Shown: positions 45,601 to 55,574 of the stretch, piece after piece
Position numbering within the stretch: position 1 is the first letter of the stretch
How the letters are laid out: every line of letters starts with the position of its first letter
Assembly (NCBI GenBank): GCA_015501595.1
Contig: JADNRX010000259.1
Location: forward strand, 1-64,000
Reading direction: 5' to 3'
From: Hymenopellis radicata
Taxonomy: Eukaryota; Basidiomycota; Agaricomycetes; Agaricales; Physalacriaceae
Length of the DNA stretch: 64,000 nucleotides
The notes under the pieces: generated by a model
The model's database searches: none
The model's input: the letters and a program-made list of their open reading frames with translations, nothing else
What the model was told of the DNA's origin: nothing
Position numbers and translations under genes: made by a program

Positions 45601-47079
45601 GCCGTCAAACACCGCGAGGAACAGGTTGTTGGATTCGTTGGATTCGAGATGTCCATTGAGGACCGGACGGCCATCCCACAGTGGCGTGTCGCTGTGCACA
45701 AATGGGAAAAGGACCCCCATGGCGTTGGTCCGAAGGGAAATCCATTCATACCTTTGGTTCGACGTATGTTTTGAGTACTTCTAATCGAACAAGTTTGACC
45801 TACCTATCTTTTAGAACTGTCCGATGCGGCCGTTCGGCTTCAACTTGCCGAGGAAGAAGCAACACGTACAAGCGATGTCTTTGTTCGACACGATGTTGGT
45901 CCCTGTGACTTCTTGGTTCAGGGGTTACAACTGGAGGACATGCAGTAAGTTCGAGTCATGTATAACTTGTACAGGCCGGCTCATCAATTCAACTAGAACT
46001 CGACTGAAAAAAGAAGTCACGGAGCTTGGAAATCATCCCACAGATCGACAAAAAGCGAATATTCAACAGAAGTGCAATTGCTTGCGCCGTCGCATTGAGG
46101 CGTGGTTCACGATACAGGGAGTTTATATGCCTGCATCTACTGTTCAGCGTATGACCCTCGCCACATCGTCTACCCCCGTTCAGGCCTATGACGTCCCTCT
46201 CTTGCTTCCGTCCGCCCTGGCCTGCATTCAAACAGATCTCGATAAATTACTCGCCAATATGGAACGACGTCTTCATTTTGGACGCGCCCAGGACACGCTC
46301 GGAAAGATCCGCGAAAATATACTGGTTCGTGGAGGTATGTATCGGGTCAAGCAAAGAGAAGTACGTGGACAGGCGATGGTTACTCGTGCCGCAACGGTAC
46401 TGATCCGCATTGATGGCCATATCGAGGAGGGTTTCCAAGCGTACCAGCGCCACTGGAATGCCCTTGAGAAGCTCGCTGTTCCTCTCGCGTGTGCCGATCA
46501 TCGAATGTCGCTTCGCGCCCTGAATAAAGCCGATATGGTCAATATTGATGATTCTGATGGATCTGAGGGTCGGAGGACACTGTCGTGGATATGGATGGCC
46601 AACATTAATCTGGCTGGCTCTGCAGGTCTTCAGGATGGTGAGTTCTGAGTTTTTATTATTAGCATGTCTAATTTACTTCTACAGCGCTACATATTGAATG
46701 GTGCAAATCCCGCGCACGTGCACGGCGGTACCAGGAGGAGGCCGAGTTTGTCCGCGTTGAGATGGATCGGTATCTACAGACACTGGAATCCGACGCGGCC
46801 GTTTGGCGATCTCGAGCAGCTGGCGAGGGCGCTGAATGCACCCGCCATATACCAGGGTTCGTAGAAGGGGCACGGGCGTACGCTTTGCGGCAGGCCGCAA
46901 TCAAGGAAACCATGCACGGCAATGCCCGAGTGCTTTTTTCGCGCGCACCAGGTGATTATCCCGCAGTTATTGACGCCACTGGGAATCCAGAACTTGATTA
47001 TCTCGATGTGACTCAACATGTAGATACCCTTTCTATGTACTCCTCTCCTGCGCCATCCGCAGAGTACTGTAGACTTTAA
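42666..47079 (+). CDS. KDZ transposase with CxC2-like cluster, disrupted by MITEs
   Basis: Exons from about 42666 (ATG 42666 or 42719) encode a Kyakuja-Dileera-Zisupton transposase. The N-terminal cysteine cluster reads CEGDGHYQCLTCFDDRLYCQ then SCMISGH, the CxC2-like KDZ-associated finger. Next come LGLRVQLGHAPGEACCNPFP, FTVIDLDGIYRINLDYCNC, LRRRLYPATSVSPETCATF, FYWALSRLTDNTG, and MIRQWRHLKLVKRMGRG. The catalytic core has FLAIDANFRLKRL, VLSYDIVCQWRKKFGARIA, FHLPAHI and GRTDGEAPQRGWA. A coiled-coil C-terminus continues to 47079. A 673-bp MITE (43733-44405) splits the sequence at SAY/EFYW, so the gene cannot make full-length protein unless the MITE is spliced. The last codons and stop lie in another MITE (47067-47299). 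Confidence 0.85.
43725..43732. other. 8-bp target duplication GCCTACGA, left
   Basis: Identical octamer occurs at 44406-44413 on the other side of the inserted element. Removing one copy and the insert restores an uninterrupted frame through SAYEFYWAL. Confidence 0.92.
43733..44405. mobile_element. hAT-type MITE, 673 bp, inside the KDZ gene
   Basis: Ends are perfect 12-bp inverted repeats CAAGGGGGTTCC, flanked by the 8-bp duplication GCCTACGA. An 8-bp duplication with C-A-A/G-G-G-type ends fits the hAT superfamily. No transposase frame is inside. Near each end the same motif occurs in the same direction: GACCCTACCTACC at about 43797 and CTGACCCTACCTACC at about 44355, each preceded by a T-run and a GGACC/GGGACC stretch. 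Confidence 0.9.
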
Positions 47080-47299
47080 ATCAATTCGTCGGTCACGGGT
47101 CACGGAGGATCCGAAATCGACGAAAAGTCACACTAGTCACAGCAAAAATTGCGAAAAAGTCCTTGTCGGGGCCCCCGCCAGCCTCCCGCCGCCGCTCCGC
47201 CGCGGCGGCAATTACTATATATGGTAAGTCGACGAAACCAAAATTTCGTCGGAGCGGTCACAGGTCACATGGACCGACGAATTGATTGAAAGTGTACAG
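47067..47299. mobile_element. TA-flanked MITE, 233 bp, at KDZ gene 3' end
   Basis: Inverted ends CTGTAGACTTTAAATCAATT and (right, reverse complement) CTGTACACTTTCAATCAATT, each continuing into CGTCGGTC. A TA dinucleotide flanks both sides (47065-47066, 47300-47301), as in Tc1/mariner elements. The interior is GC-rich with a CCGCCGCCGCTCCGCCGCGG stretch. No coding capacity. It supplies the last codons and stop of the KDZ frame. Confidence 0.85.
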
Positions 47300-47301
47300 T
47301 A

Positions 47302-47958
47302 GTATATATTTTGCTTTTACTGCGCCACGATCCGTACTGAGATTTATTGCCCCCGACGGACGAATACACTTCGCGCGATCGTGATCGAAATGTTCTTGGT
47401 GCCTATCAGCCTATCAGCCTATGCTGGCTCGTTGATCCCGATCGATTGAGAGAGAGATGGATATGGTGAGGAGGCGGGAATACACGAGGCAAGGCGGGTT
47501 GAGATCATACATGCTACGAGTCGAGGCGGGTTCAGACCAACGGTTCAGATCATACATGGTTCCTCTCATGCAATTGGCGCTGCGAGCAAGTCATGTATGA
47601 GCCTGGTAATTAGCCGTGTACATGTATGAAGTGTAGGGTTGTAATAAGAGGGGATCATATATAACTAGGCTATTATCGGGTGGCTGGAGCGCGCGCTCAG
47701 AGAGCGTGGGCATAAGACTAAGCGTATCTCCAGTACGTCTCGTCTCGGGTCCTAGCATTTGTTTATGATAAGTACTGTGACTATAGGTGCGACGAGTACA
47801 GCGTGCGGTGTGGCGTATGATCGAGAGAGGGACGTGTGGCTGGCGGCGGGGGAGCCGAGGATATTTAATGCGGGGGGTGTGGTTGTGTAGGTACTGGGTA
47901 TGAGGCGTGAGTTTGAGGGGTTGGTCTCAGTCGGCGATGATAGCAGCCGCGGGAAAGA
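47302..47958. other. Gap with clustered TCATACATG/TCATGTATGA motifs
   Basis: The motif or its reverse complement occurs near 47505, 47548, 47591, 47622 and 47655. Similar copies lie upstream of the KDZ gene (42466, 42524, 42563, 42587) and near splice junctions inside it (44703, 45955). Such dispersed subterminal repeats often bind the transposase. It also has a perfect tandem of CCTATCAG near 47402-47420. No gene. Confidence 0.55.
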
Positions 47959-48144
47959 TACTGTACCGTTTCGACCGCATGTTCGCATAAACGCGTCACG
48001 CGGCCGTCGGAACCTAACTTAGAGCTAATGATAACGCGTAACGGGGCCTCATTTCAGGGCTGCATCGCCCAAAACGGCAATTTTTCAGGCCCGCCTGCGG
48101 CGGGACTTCCAAATTGGGCCTTGTGCCTGAAAACGAACCTATTT

Positions 48145-48152
48145 CCTGTAAG
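48145..48152. other. 8-bp target duplication CCTGTAAG, left
   Basis: Matched by the identical octamer at 51873-51880 directly after the hAT element. Confidence 0.93.
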
Positions 48153-51100
48153 TAGCGTTGTGCGGGCTCGGGCTGGGCTTGTAGCCCAGGGTTGGGCTGG
48201 GCTCAGCCGGGCTGGGCTTGCCCTAATGTGAGCCCCAACCCTCAGCCTTGAGCCTCTTGGGCTTGGGCTGGGCTCGGCTCAAGCCCGGGCTCAGTAGTAC
48301 TATTACTCGCTCAAAGGCACATACAGGTTACATTTACTATATACCTACTAAGCATCTTCGTAACAGTCTTCAGTTAGTGTCAAGGTAATATTACAACTCC
48401 TCGTCAACTCATTCTCCGTATGTTCCGCCTTCTCAATCTGCTCTTCCAAGGCCAACGACGGCTGCTCTAATAAGAACGGTATATCATCATTACGGAAGGC
48501 GACCTTGAGAATCTGTAACGCCTCAACAATATCACCACGTAAACGATTTCGCAGATCTGTGATGGTCAGACCGCCGGCGGAGAACATGCGCTCGCTCGGG
48601 ACAGATGTTGCCATGATCGGGAGGTAGTCGCGCGCAATCGCGCCCCATACTGGAAGCATTGATGCATGTCTCTAGACAAACGTAAGAACTAAGACAAGAA
48701 TAGGTGATGAGAAACCTACACCCCACCACGTCACAACTGACTCTTTTTTCAATCCACCTGATGTGCTAGATGTCTCAAGACTATGCTTAGTATCGATGTA
48801 AGCATTGAAATCAACCTCCCACGGTGGTAACGACGACGATGTTGCTGGTGTCACCGGAACATCATCATCGTCGTCGAGCAGGAACTTCCGGCGTTTTTCA
48901 CTCTGCTTGGAGGTTGACGCGACCTGAACCTGTGCTGCGCTCGGAGTATCCATGCTTCCGTGGACCTTGGCATAGTATTCTTTGAACTAGGGAAAAGGAA
49001 ATAAGTATAAGCGCACTCGAGACATCGGAAGACACTTACCAAGTCGCGTACTACTGTCATAGCAGACGCCGAGAGAGCCTCATCCCAGTGCTCCTTGAAC
49101 CACGAAAACTTCTTCTCGGGATGTAATGCTAAAGAACGAACATGAGAATTAATCGGCAGATGAAAGGAAAGACAAACCCATGCAGACGATATAGGCATTG
49201 GTACTCTCTGTTTTGTTGTAATACTTCTCGATAAGGTCCAGTGCGCTTTGTATCGCGGCCGTGAATGGTGCGTACTTGGGTATCGCCAGCGCTTTTGTCA
49301 GCTCGTCGTGAAGTGTCTCGAGAGCCGGAATTACTGCGTAGAGAGTTGGGTATGTTTCAGCTGAAAAGCGCTGCTGCGTGTCATCGAACAACTGAAGAAG
49401 AAACATTCAGACAGGGAAATCGAGCGAAAATAGACTTACCATCAGCAATTGACAAAATAACCGAATGAGCATCCACTCCTCCTCGGACATCTTCAAAGTG
49501 CGAAGCTTCTCCTTCTTCGTCTTGTCCTTCTCAGCTTTGATAATCTCCAGAACGAAGGTATCGACAGTCTCTTGGAGAATCAGCGCGCGAAAAAGCATGT
49601 TGAACGTTGAAGACCAGCGAACGGGCATATCCAGTATGAGGTGTTTTGGGGTCTCGAGCTCCTCCTTTGGGGCTGTACTCATCGTGTTCCGTCTCTCTTG
49701 CAGATCAATGAAGAGATCATGACGGTTACCCGACGACGACTCCTGTGATAGATATCAGACAATTTATAGGGTATCGACATAACGACACACCTTGACAGTT
49801 ATCGCTCGAACTAAGCCAATTGGATCGCGGCTCGTTGGCTCATGGGCATCCGGCTCCTTGGGGTTGAAATGAGGTGTCTTGCTATAGGTCTTGACAAGAC
49901 GTTGTGCGCCAAGGTTGTTGACGTGTCCAGTACACCGAATTCGCCGTTCCTCCGCTTTCCATTCGAGATCGCCCGCTGCGCGAATGAGATCGCCGAGTCG
50001 TGTCATCTTCGTGTCATTTGGCGAGGCGTTATCGCACGTCACCCACCCGGTCTGATAAATGGAAAGTCAGATGACGAACATCAACATGCAGGATGTCGTA
50101 CCTTCTTCTCGATTCCGACCCGTTCTAAAATCTTGTATTCGAGTTCACCAAGTCGTTCACCAGAATGTGATCCTCGCATCCGAATAAAGCCTAGAAGCGA
50201 CATCTTGAGCTCCCACACGTTTGGACGAGGCTCGTCGATATAGTGCCCAGTGGCAGTGAAATAGCTATCCAGGTTATCGGCCTCCCATCCATCATCAGTA
50301 ACGGAGACGCGGCCTTTGACGCGGTCGGACTGTATATGAATGTAAGAAACGGATCATAAGTAGGCCGTGCAACTCACGTTGAAGAGCTTCTTGAGTTCTG
50401 CAAGATGATCGTTGGCGAGGAGTAAGATTTGCTTCCTCGTCATTTTACGGCTAGGGATTGGCAGCGGTTTATCTCTCGGTGCTTGCTTGGCAAGTTCCAT
50501 CATGGCAAGGTAGGTTGGCTCCTCGAATGCTCGAAGACTCTATAGAGAAAATTAGTATTTGAATGTCAAGGACGGGTAATCCTGACCTGGTCAGTGCATA
50601 TAAGCCATCGGAGACTGGCGAGCTCATAGTTCTCGACGGTGTAGGGAATGACCGGCTTCTTGACCACAGCGGCCTGCTTGACGAGGTGTCCATCTAACGA
50701 GCCTTGCTCAAGCTGCACCGTTGATGCAGTTCGACGTGCCTTCGTATCTTCCGGGAGCATCGATACAAATCCAGATTCTTTGCACCACTGGGTGTATTGC
50801 GGCTAGAAAGCAGGTTAGTAACGTGGATTTCTCTTGTTAGACAACGAGCTGCATACACGGTGATCCTTTTGTAGATGTCGGCGGCGGGTAGTGACGTCTA
50901 GGACAAATGTTGCTCTAATAAACAGTTAGTCGCTCCTTCGTTCGTCAAGAGCGGTAAAGACAACGCACTTGCACAAGCAGCATTGTGACATTTCTTTCAT
51001 CTGGTCTCCCCGCTTTGCCTTTTGCGACGGCGCATCCTTGAAAAAGTGATTGACGTCGGCTTTAGCACTGAGCTTCGGTGTTTCCGTGACGGGGCGAACA

Positions 51101-51872
51101 AGCTTGGTAATGTCCATAGCGACACCGTCTGGACCAGTGGGTGGCTTTTCTTGCGCAGGTAGGTCAGATTCTGCATAAGCTGTAAGTACGCGCGTCTATG
51201 TTAGCTAACAATGCGCACCGTGTCCGGAGTCGTCCACATCAAGAGCTTGAGCAGCAGATTCACCATTGCACGTTTTTCGCGCTTTTTTTGCACGCCGTTG
51301 TCCAGGAGCTCGGGGCTCATCAGATTCGTCGTTGGAGTCGTCGTGGGTTAAGGAGGATGATGGGCGCTTATGAGTTCCCGATTTGTCTGCCGGCCCGGAC
51401 ATCACGACATCGTGATCTCTGGGTTTTGGAGCATGTCGCTCACGTCGACTCTGTATGATAAGGCTGGTATCTACCTCGTCGCGCGCCATTGTGATAGTAG
51501 TATAGTTGGAAAAGACGGGATTTAAAAATTTAACGACGCGCCGTCTTCGAAGCCTATCTTACACGTAACTTTAAGCGGCCATATATAGTACTTGCGGGTG
51601 GACAAAACTCTGAACTAAAGTAGGGTATTGTAAGTGCGGCACATTACTTGCGGCACACTGACAATGCTAGTACTATTGGAGGAGAGTTTAAAAAACAAAT
51701 GGTGATGGTCTGAGAGGTCACTGAGCCCGGGCTCAAGCCCAAGGCTTGGGCTACCCAGATCTGAGCCTTGACCTTGAGCCGCGCTGAGCCCACCTTCAGG
51801 GCAGGGCTCAGCGGGCTGGGTTGGGCTGGGCAGGGCAGGCTCGGGGCTCAAGCCCAAGCCCGCACAACGCTA
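48153..51872 (-). mobile_element. hAT DNA transposon, 3720 bp, probably autonomous
   Basis: The element begins TAGCGTTGTGCGGGCT and ends with its reverse complement. It is flanked by CCTGTAAG. Both subterminal regions (48170-48300 and 51715-51865) are packed with GGGCT/AGCCC repeats such as GGGCTTGGGCT, probable transposase-binding sites. The transposase gene (48348-51489, minus) covers most of the interior and no disabling mutation was noticed. It is inserted in the MITE at 47961-51931. Confidence 0.92.
48348..51489 (-). CDS. hAT-family transposase
   Basis: About ten exons on the minus strand from ATG 51489. The N-terminus is basic and acidic by turns (KRPSSSLTHDDSNDESDEPR), followed by MSQCCLCK and HLQKDH, pieces consistent with a BED zinc finger (C-x2-C...H-x4-H). 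The RNase H-like core includes GRVSVTDDGWEADN, VTCDNASPNDTKM, and CTGHVNNLGAQRLVK. Then come PVRWSSTFNMLFRALIL and YYNKTESTNAYIV. The C-terminal hAT dimerisation domain is clear: PVWGAIARDYLPIMATSVPS then ERMFSAGG and RNRLRGDIVEALQILK. No stop or frameshift was noticed in the joined exons, though I did not verify every splice. The product would act on the TAGCGTTGTGCGGG ends. Confidence 0.9.
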
Positions 51873-51933
51873 CCTGTAAGTTCGCGGCATAACGCGTCAC
51901 ATGCCGCGAACTTACGGTCGAAACGGTACAGTA

Positions 51934-52752
51934 TAGTAGCATGTGGTACTGTATCTGAGGCGCACGTATTGAGTGGCTTCACTCTGCTACGAGAGAGTCA
52001 CATACAACGGCCACCAAGTTCTTCGTCAAGGTGCAAAGAAAATTAGAAAGCTGAGAGCATCAAGAAATTGAAACTCCGACTTTTCCTTCCTGGCTTCATC
52101 TGCCACTGACGCCGGAAAAGGGAATCTTCATCCGCATCCGCGCCGAACCGTGAAAGCATATCTCAGTTGACCTCTTACTAGGACGGTGTCGAACGGGGCG
52201 CCGTATGACCACGAGCGCCATTACATTACGTCGTTTGGGCGTCAATGGTGGGCACAACGACCTTGGTGAGCCGAGGCCTCATGCTGAATTTACTACCTCA
52301 TAGTTCGGTACTTAGCGTGACCAGGCTGTGTCTACGCGTCCTTCATTCTCGGTGTTAGGGACTCGTCTAATTACGGTGTCGAACGGGCCTGTGACCACGA
52401 GCGCCATTATGATTATATCGTTTGGGCGTCAATGGTAGGGCTCAAAGGTCCCACAGCGACCTTGGTGAGCCGACGCCTACGAACTTTGTCGTCAGATGGA
52501 ACCAGAGTGCGCGCGCGCGTGGCACTGTGCTGTCCTGGGCGCTCATGCGATTTTGAAACAGGTATCTACTCACATTCCGCAGTGACCGCCTGAGTATTTA
52601 TACGTACCATGGTATCTTGCTTGTCCTTCGTCGAGTCTTTTTTGTCTCTTTCATTTTTGTCTCTTTCGCTTCTTTGCCGACCTCTTTTGTTTTAACGCGT
52701 CGTCGAGGCCCTTTATTTTCATCTTCATCGCCTCAGCGCATAATTTTCAATT
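51934..52752. other. Promoter region of the fungalysin gene
   Basis: 820 bp without a gene. It contains the two direct repeats at 52183-52480, a TATA-like TATTTATACG near 52593, and long pyrimidine runs at 52625-52700 directly upstream of the start. Confidence 0.55.
52183..52480 (+). repeat. Promoter direct repeat, two copies of about 100 bp
   Basis: Copy 1 at 52183-52279 and copy 2 at 52373-52480, offset 190 bp. Shared blocks are ACGGTGTCGAACGGG, GACCACGAGCGCCATTA, CGTTTGGGCGTCAATGGT and CGACCTTGGTGAGCCG. Differences are small indels. They lie 270-570 bp upstream of the fungalysin ATG. Confidence 0.85.
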
Positions 52753-55347
52753 ATGGTTGCCTTTAACAAGTTCTTTTCTTCAGTCTTCCTGGCTATTGTC
52801 TATGCGTCTTCGTCCATGGCAGCTCCATGGCCTATGGACTCACAGCACACGACCCACCGCGTGCACCATGTTTCAAGGGACTTGAAAGTCAAAGCGTATC
52901 ATCCTCGCTCGAGTTTCAAGGTATCCGCAGGCCGTTTACCGATCTCTATGCCTTGTGCTGACCTGAATGTTGTACTAGTCCTTTGGATCCGGCGGGATTG
53001 ACCACCCACTCTCAAAGCGATCCGATGCCTCTTTGGGCGAGAAAACCAGCTCGTTCATCGCCTCCGAGTTGGGCGTCGATTTGGGCAAGGTCGCGTACCG
53101 CGCCGGGTTTGACGGCGATGTAGTCAGCCACGCCTACCTGAGGCAGATGCACGTACGTACCGTAACTTAATGAGTTTATCGATGCTCAAGGGGTTCATTA
53201 GGATGGCATTCATTTCGCCAACGCTGTTGCTAATGTAGCGATGAGGAATGATAAGGTATGACTTCGCCAGTGCGCATGCAGAGTTCTCCATTTTAACTCG
53301 CTATCCACATAGGTCGTTTCATACGGTTCCTCATTCGTTTCTTACTGTATGATATATTACTTCGCCGAGTACTACCGCCTGACATGGTCTTACCGAACAT
53401 CGCGCCCTCTGTGCCGTCCATTACTGTCGAGGACTCTATCTCAACTGCTGAGAAAATGCTCGGCGGGAAATACAACAACTGGGAACCTTCCTTGCAGTAC
53501 ATCGTCAAGGAAGACCACACCGCCGTTCTCGCCCACGTCGTACAGATCCGCAACGAATCCACCGGCGCTTGGTACAACGCATTCGTCAATGCGCACTCTG
53601 GGGAGCTCGTCTCGGTCGTTGACTACGTTGCCCGCGCCACGGTGTGTGAACCTTCTCCAGCCGTAAGAGTCTGCTATCTGATGATGACTAGTATCTTGTT
53701 GTTCCCCTCGATGATCAAACGATTGAGGAGGATGGCCAAGTGCTTGTTGTTGATCCGGAGAATCTTTCTGTTTCGCCCTTGGGATGGACTGATGATGGCA
53801 CCGGAGAATCCAAGTGAGTACCTCTCGATCGTTTATCTTACATTGCCGTTGACGCCTCATTTTAGCACTACATCGTAAATTTCTTCATCTGCTTCTCACC
53901 TTCGCCCTCATGTTTCTCTCAGAGGTAACAATGCCTTCGCTTTCAAGAACGGCACCAATGCCACTGGGCCCGGATTCGAGTTCAAAGTCGACCTAAGCGT
54001 AGAGCCTGACGTCGGCGCTAACGTTGACGCTGCCCGAACGAATGCGTTCTTCGTGGTCAACAGCATGCATGACATTACTTATCTGTGAGTGTTCGTCGCC
54101 CGTGCATTGCCATCGTGTTGATCGCGTTCTAGGTATGGATTTACGGAGGCATGTTTCTCGCCATATCAATCATGTCCTGATGTTCATGTTCACTCCAGAT
54201 TGCTTTCAACTTCCAGAACTCTGACTTCGGCCTTGGTGGGATTGGATTAGATCCCGTCAGCATCTCTGTCCAGGATGCCGCCGACTTCAACAATGCAGAT
54301 TTCGCAGCACCCGCGGAGTATGTTTCTCATTAATCCGAAGGAATCATGCACTAACACCTTGTTTCCAGTGGACAGTCGGGCCAAATGCGTAGGCTGTTTA
54401 TGAGTCATGTCGTTATATCTAACGTTCTCTCATAAATAGGCATGTTCTTATTCAACGTCACCACGGTAAGAGCGCATGACCTGGAAGTAGCCATGTCACT
54501 CAAGACTTTTCCAGCCTTTCCGTGACGGCGCTCTGGAGAATGATATTGTCATTCACGAATTTACTCATGGCGTTACGAATCGTATGACTGGCGGCGGTAC
54601 TGGCGAGTGTTTGCAATCCACGGAAGCCAGTGGTATGGGCGAGGGATGGTCCGACGCGATGGCCGAGTGAGTCCCGATGGAACAAGACAAGCCTTGAGCA
54701 CTGACCAATTCTTCTTAGCTGGGTTGCCAATGGGCCTGAAATTGACGACTTTGTGGTTGGAACATTCGTCGCCAACACGTCTGCAGGTATTCGCGCGTTC
54801 CCGTACTCGACGAATGCGTATGTATGCATCTCTTTTCTGTTATACATGGCTAACACACTTTCAGGACCGTGAACCCCCTTCGGTACTCCTCTCTGCAGGC
54901 GCTTGTTGAAGCTCACGGTTTGTTTGATTTACAGTCGCTCGTCGTGAACGCCTATTGACGGGGCATCTCTTAGACATTGGTGAAGTTTGGGCCAACATCT
55001 TACACATCGTCCTCGCCGCTCTGGTACAAGACCATGGATTCTCTACGACCGCCAAGACCGATCCTACTGGAACGGAGGGCAATGTGGTCTTCCTCCACCT
55101 CTTCCTCGATGCGCTTCAGCTCCAACCGTGTAACCCAGACTGTACGTCTTCCCCATCTCGGTCTATGTCGTCCTCGCTAACACCGTGTTTAGTCCTCTCC
55201 GCCCGTGATGCCTGGTACCAAGCTGACGAGCTTCGTTATGGAGGTGCGAACAAGTGCACGCTCCAGAAGGTGTTTGCTAGCCGTGGACTGGGATTGAATG
55301 CGAAGAATCACGTTGATGATGATGCTGTCGACTCGACTTGCGCATGA
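52753..55347 (+). CDS. Secreted fungalysin metalloprotease (M36)
   Basis: A multi-exon gene; exon 1 is 52753-52920, exon 2 52979-53152, exon 3 53202-53255, and further small exons run to the stop at 55347. A signal peptide ([20 protein letters not shown]) precedes an FTP-type propeptide ([33 protein letters not shown]). The mature domain shows [28 protein letters not shown], the zinc-binding [14 protein letters not shown] and the glutamate helix [15 protein letters not shown]. It closes with [37 protein letters not shown] and LQPCNP. Full catalytic set is present. Fungalysins degrade elastin, keratin, collagen and other extracellular proteins. Promoter carries a duplicated block. A deleted relic of a second copy lies at about 62110-62250. 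Confidence 0.92.
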
Positions 55348-55574
55348 AGGCCTTCATTTCATTTACGATTCATGGATACTTCCTAATCCATATGGACCTT
55401 TTATTTACAACTCACGGCTCGACCACGGACATTCACGTTTCTTGAATTGAGGAAGACATACCACACTTTGTATCGTACTTTGGTTTCATAGGTACATTCA
55501 TTAGTGGTAATCATTCTCAATTGTTTTGGCATGACTACAAGCTACTAACATACACACATTGATACTTCGTATGA

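Larger units (their letters stand above)
47961..51931. mobile_element. TA-flanked MITE split by a nested hAT element
   Basis: Left end CTGTACCGTTTCGACCG (47961-47977) and its exact inverted copy (51915-51931) are each flanked by TA (47959-47960, 51932-51933). Removing the hAT element at 48153-51872 and one copy of its 8-bp duplication leaves a 243-bp element, similar in size to the MITE at 47067-47299. Both share CTGTA ends but not the interior. Target TA suggests Tc1/mariner relationship. Confidence 0.85.

Noticed and set aside
48170..48300. GGGCT-rich repeats considered as an independent minisatellite
   Set aside because: They occur symmetrically at both ends of the hAT element and are better explained as its subterminal repeats.
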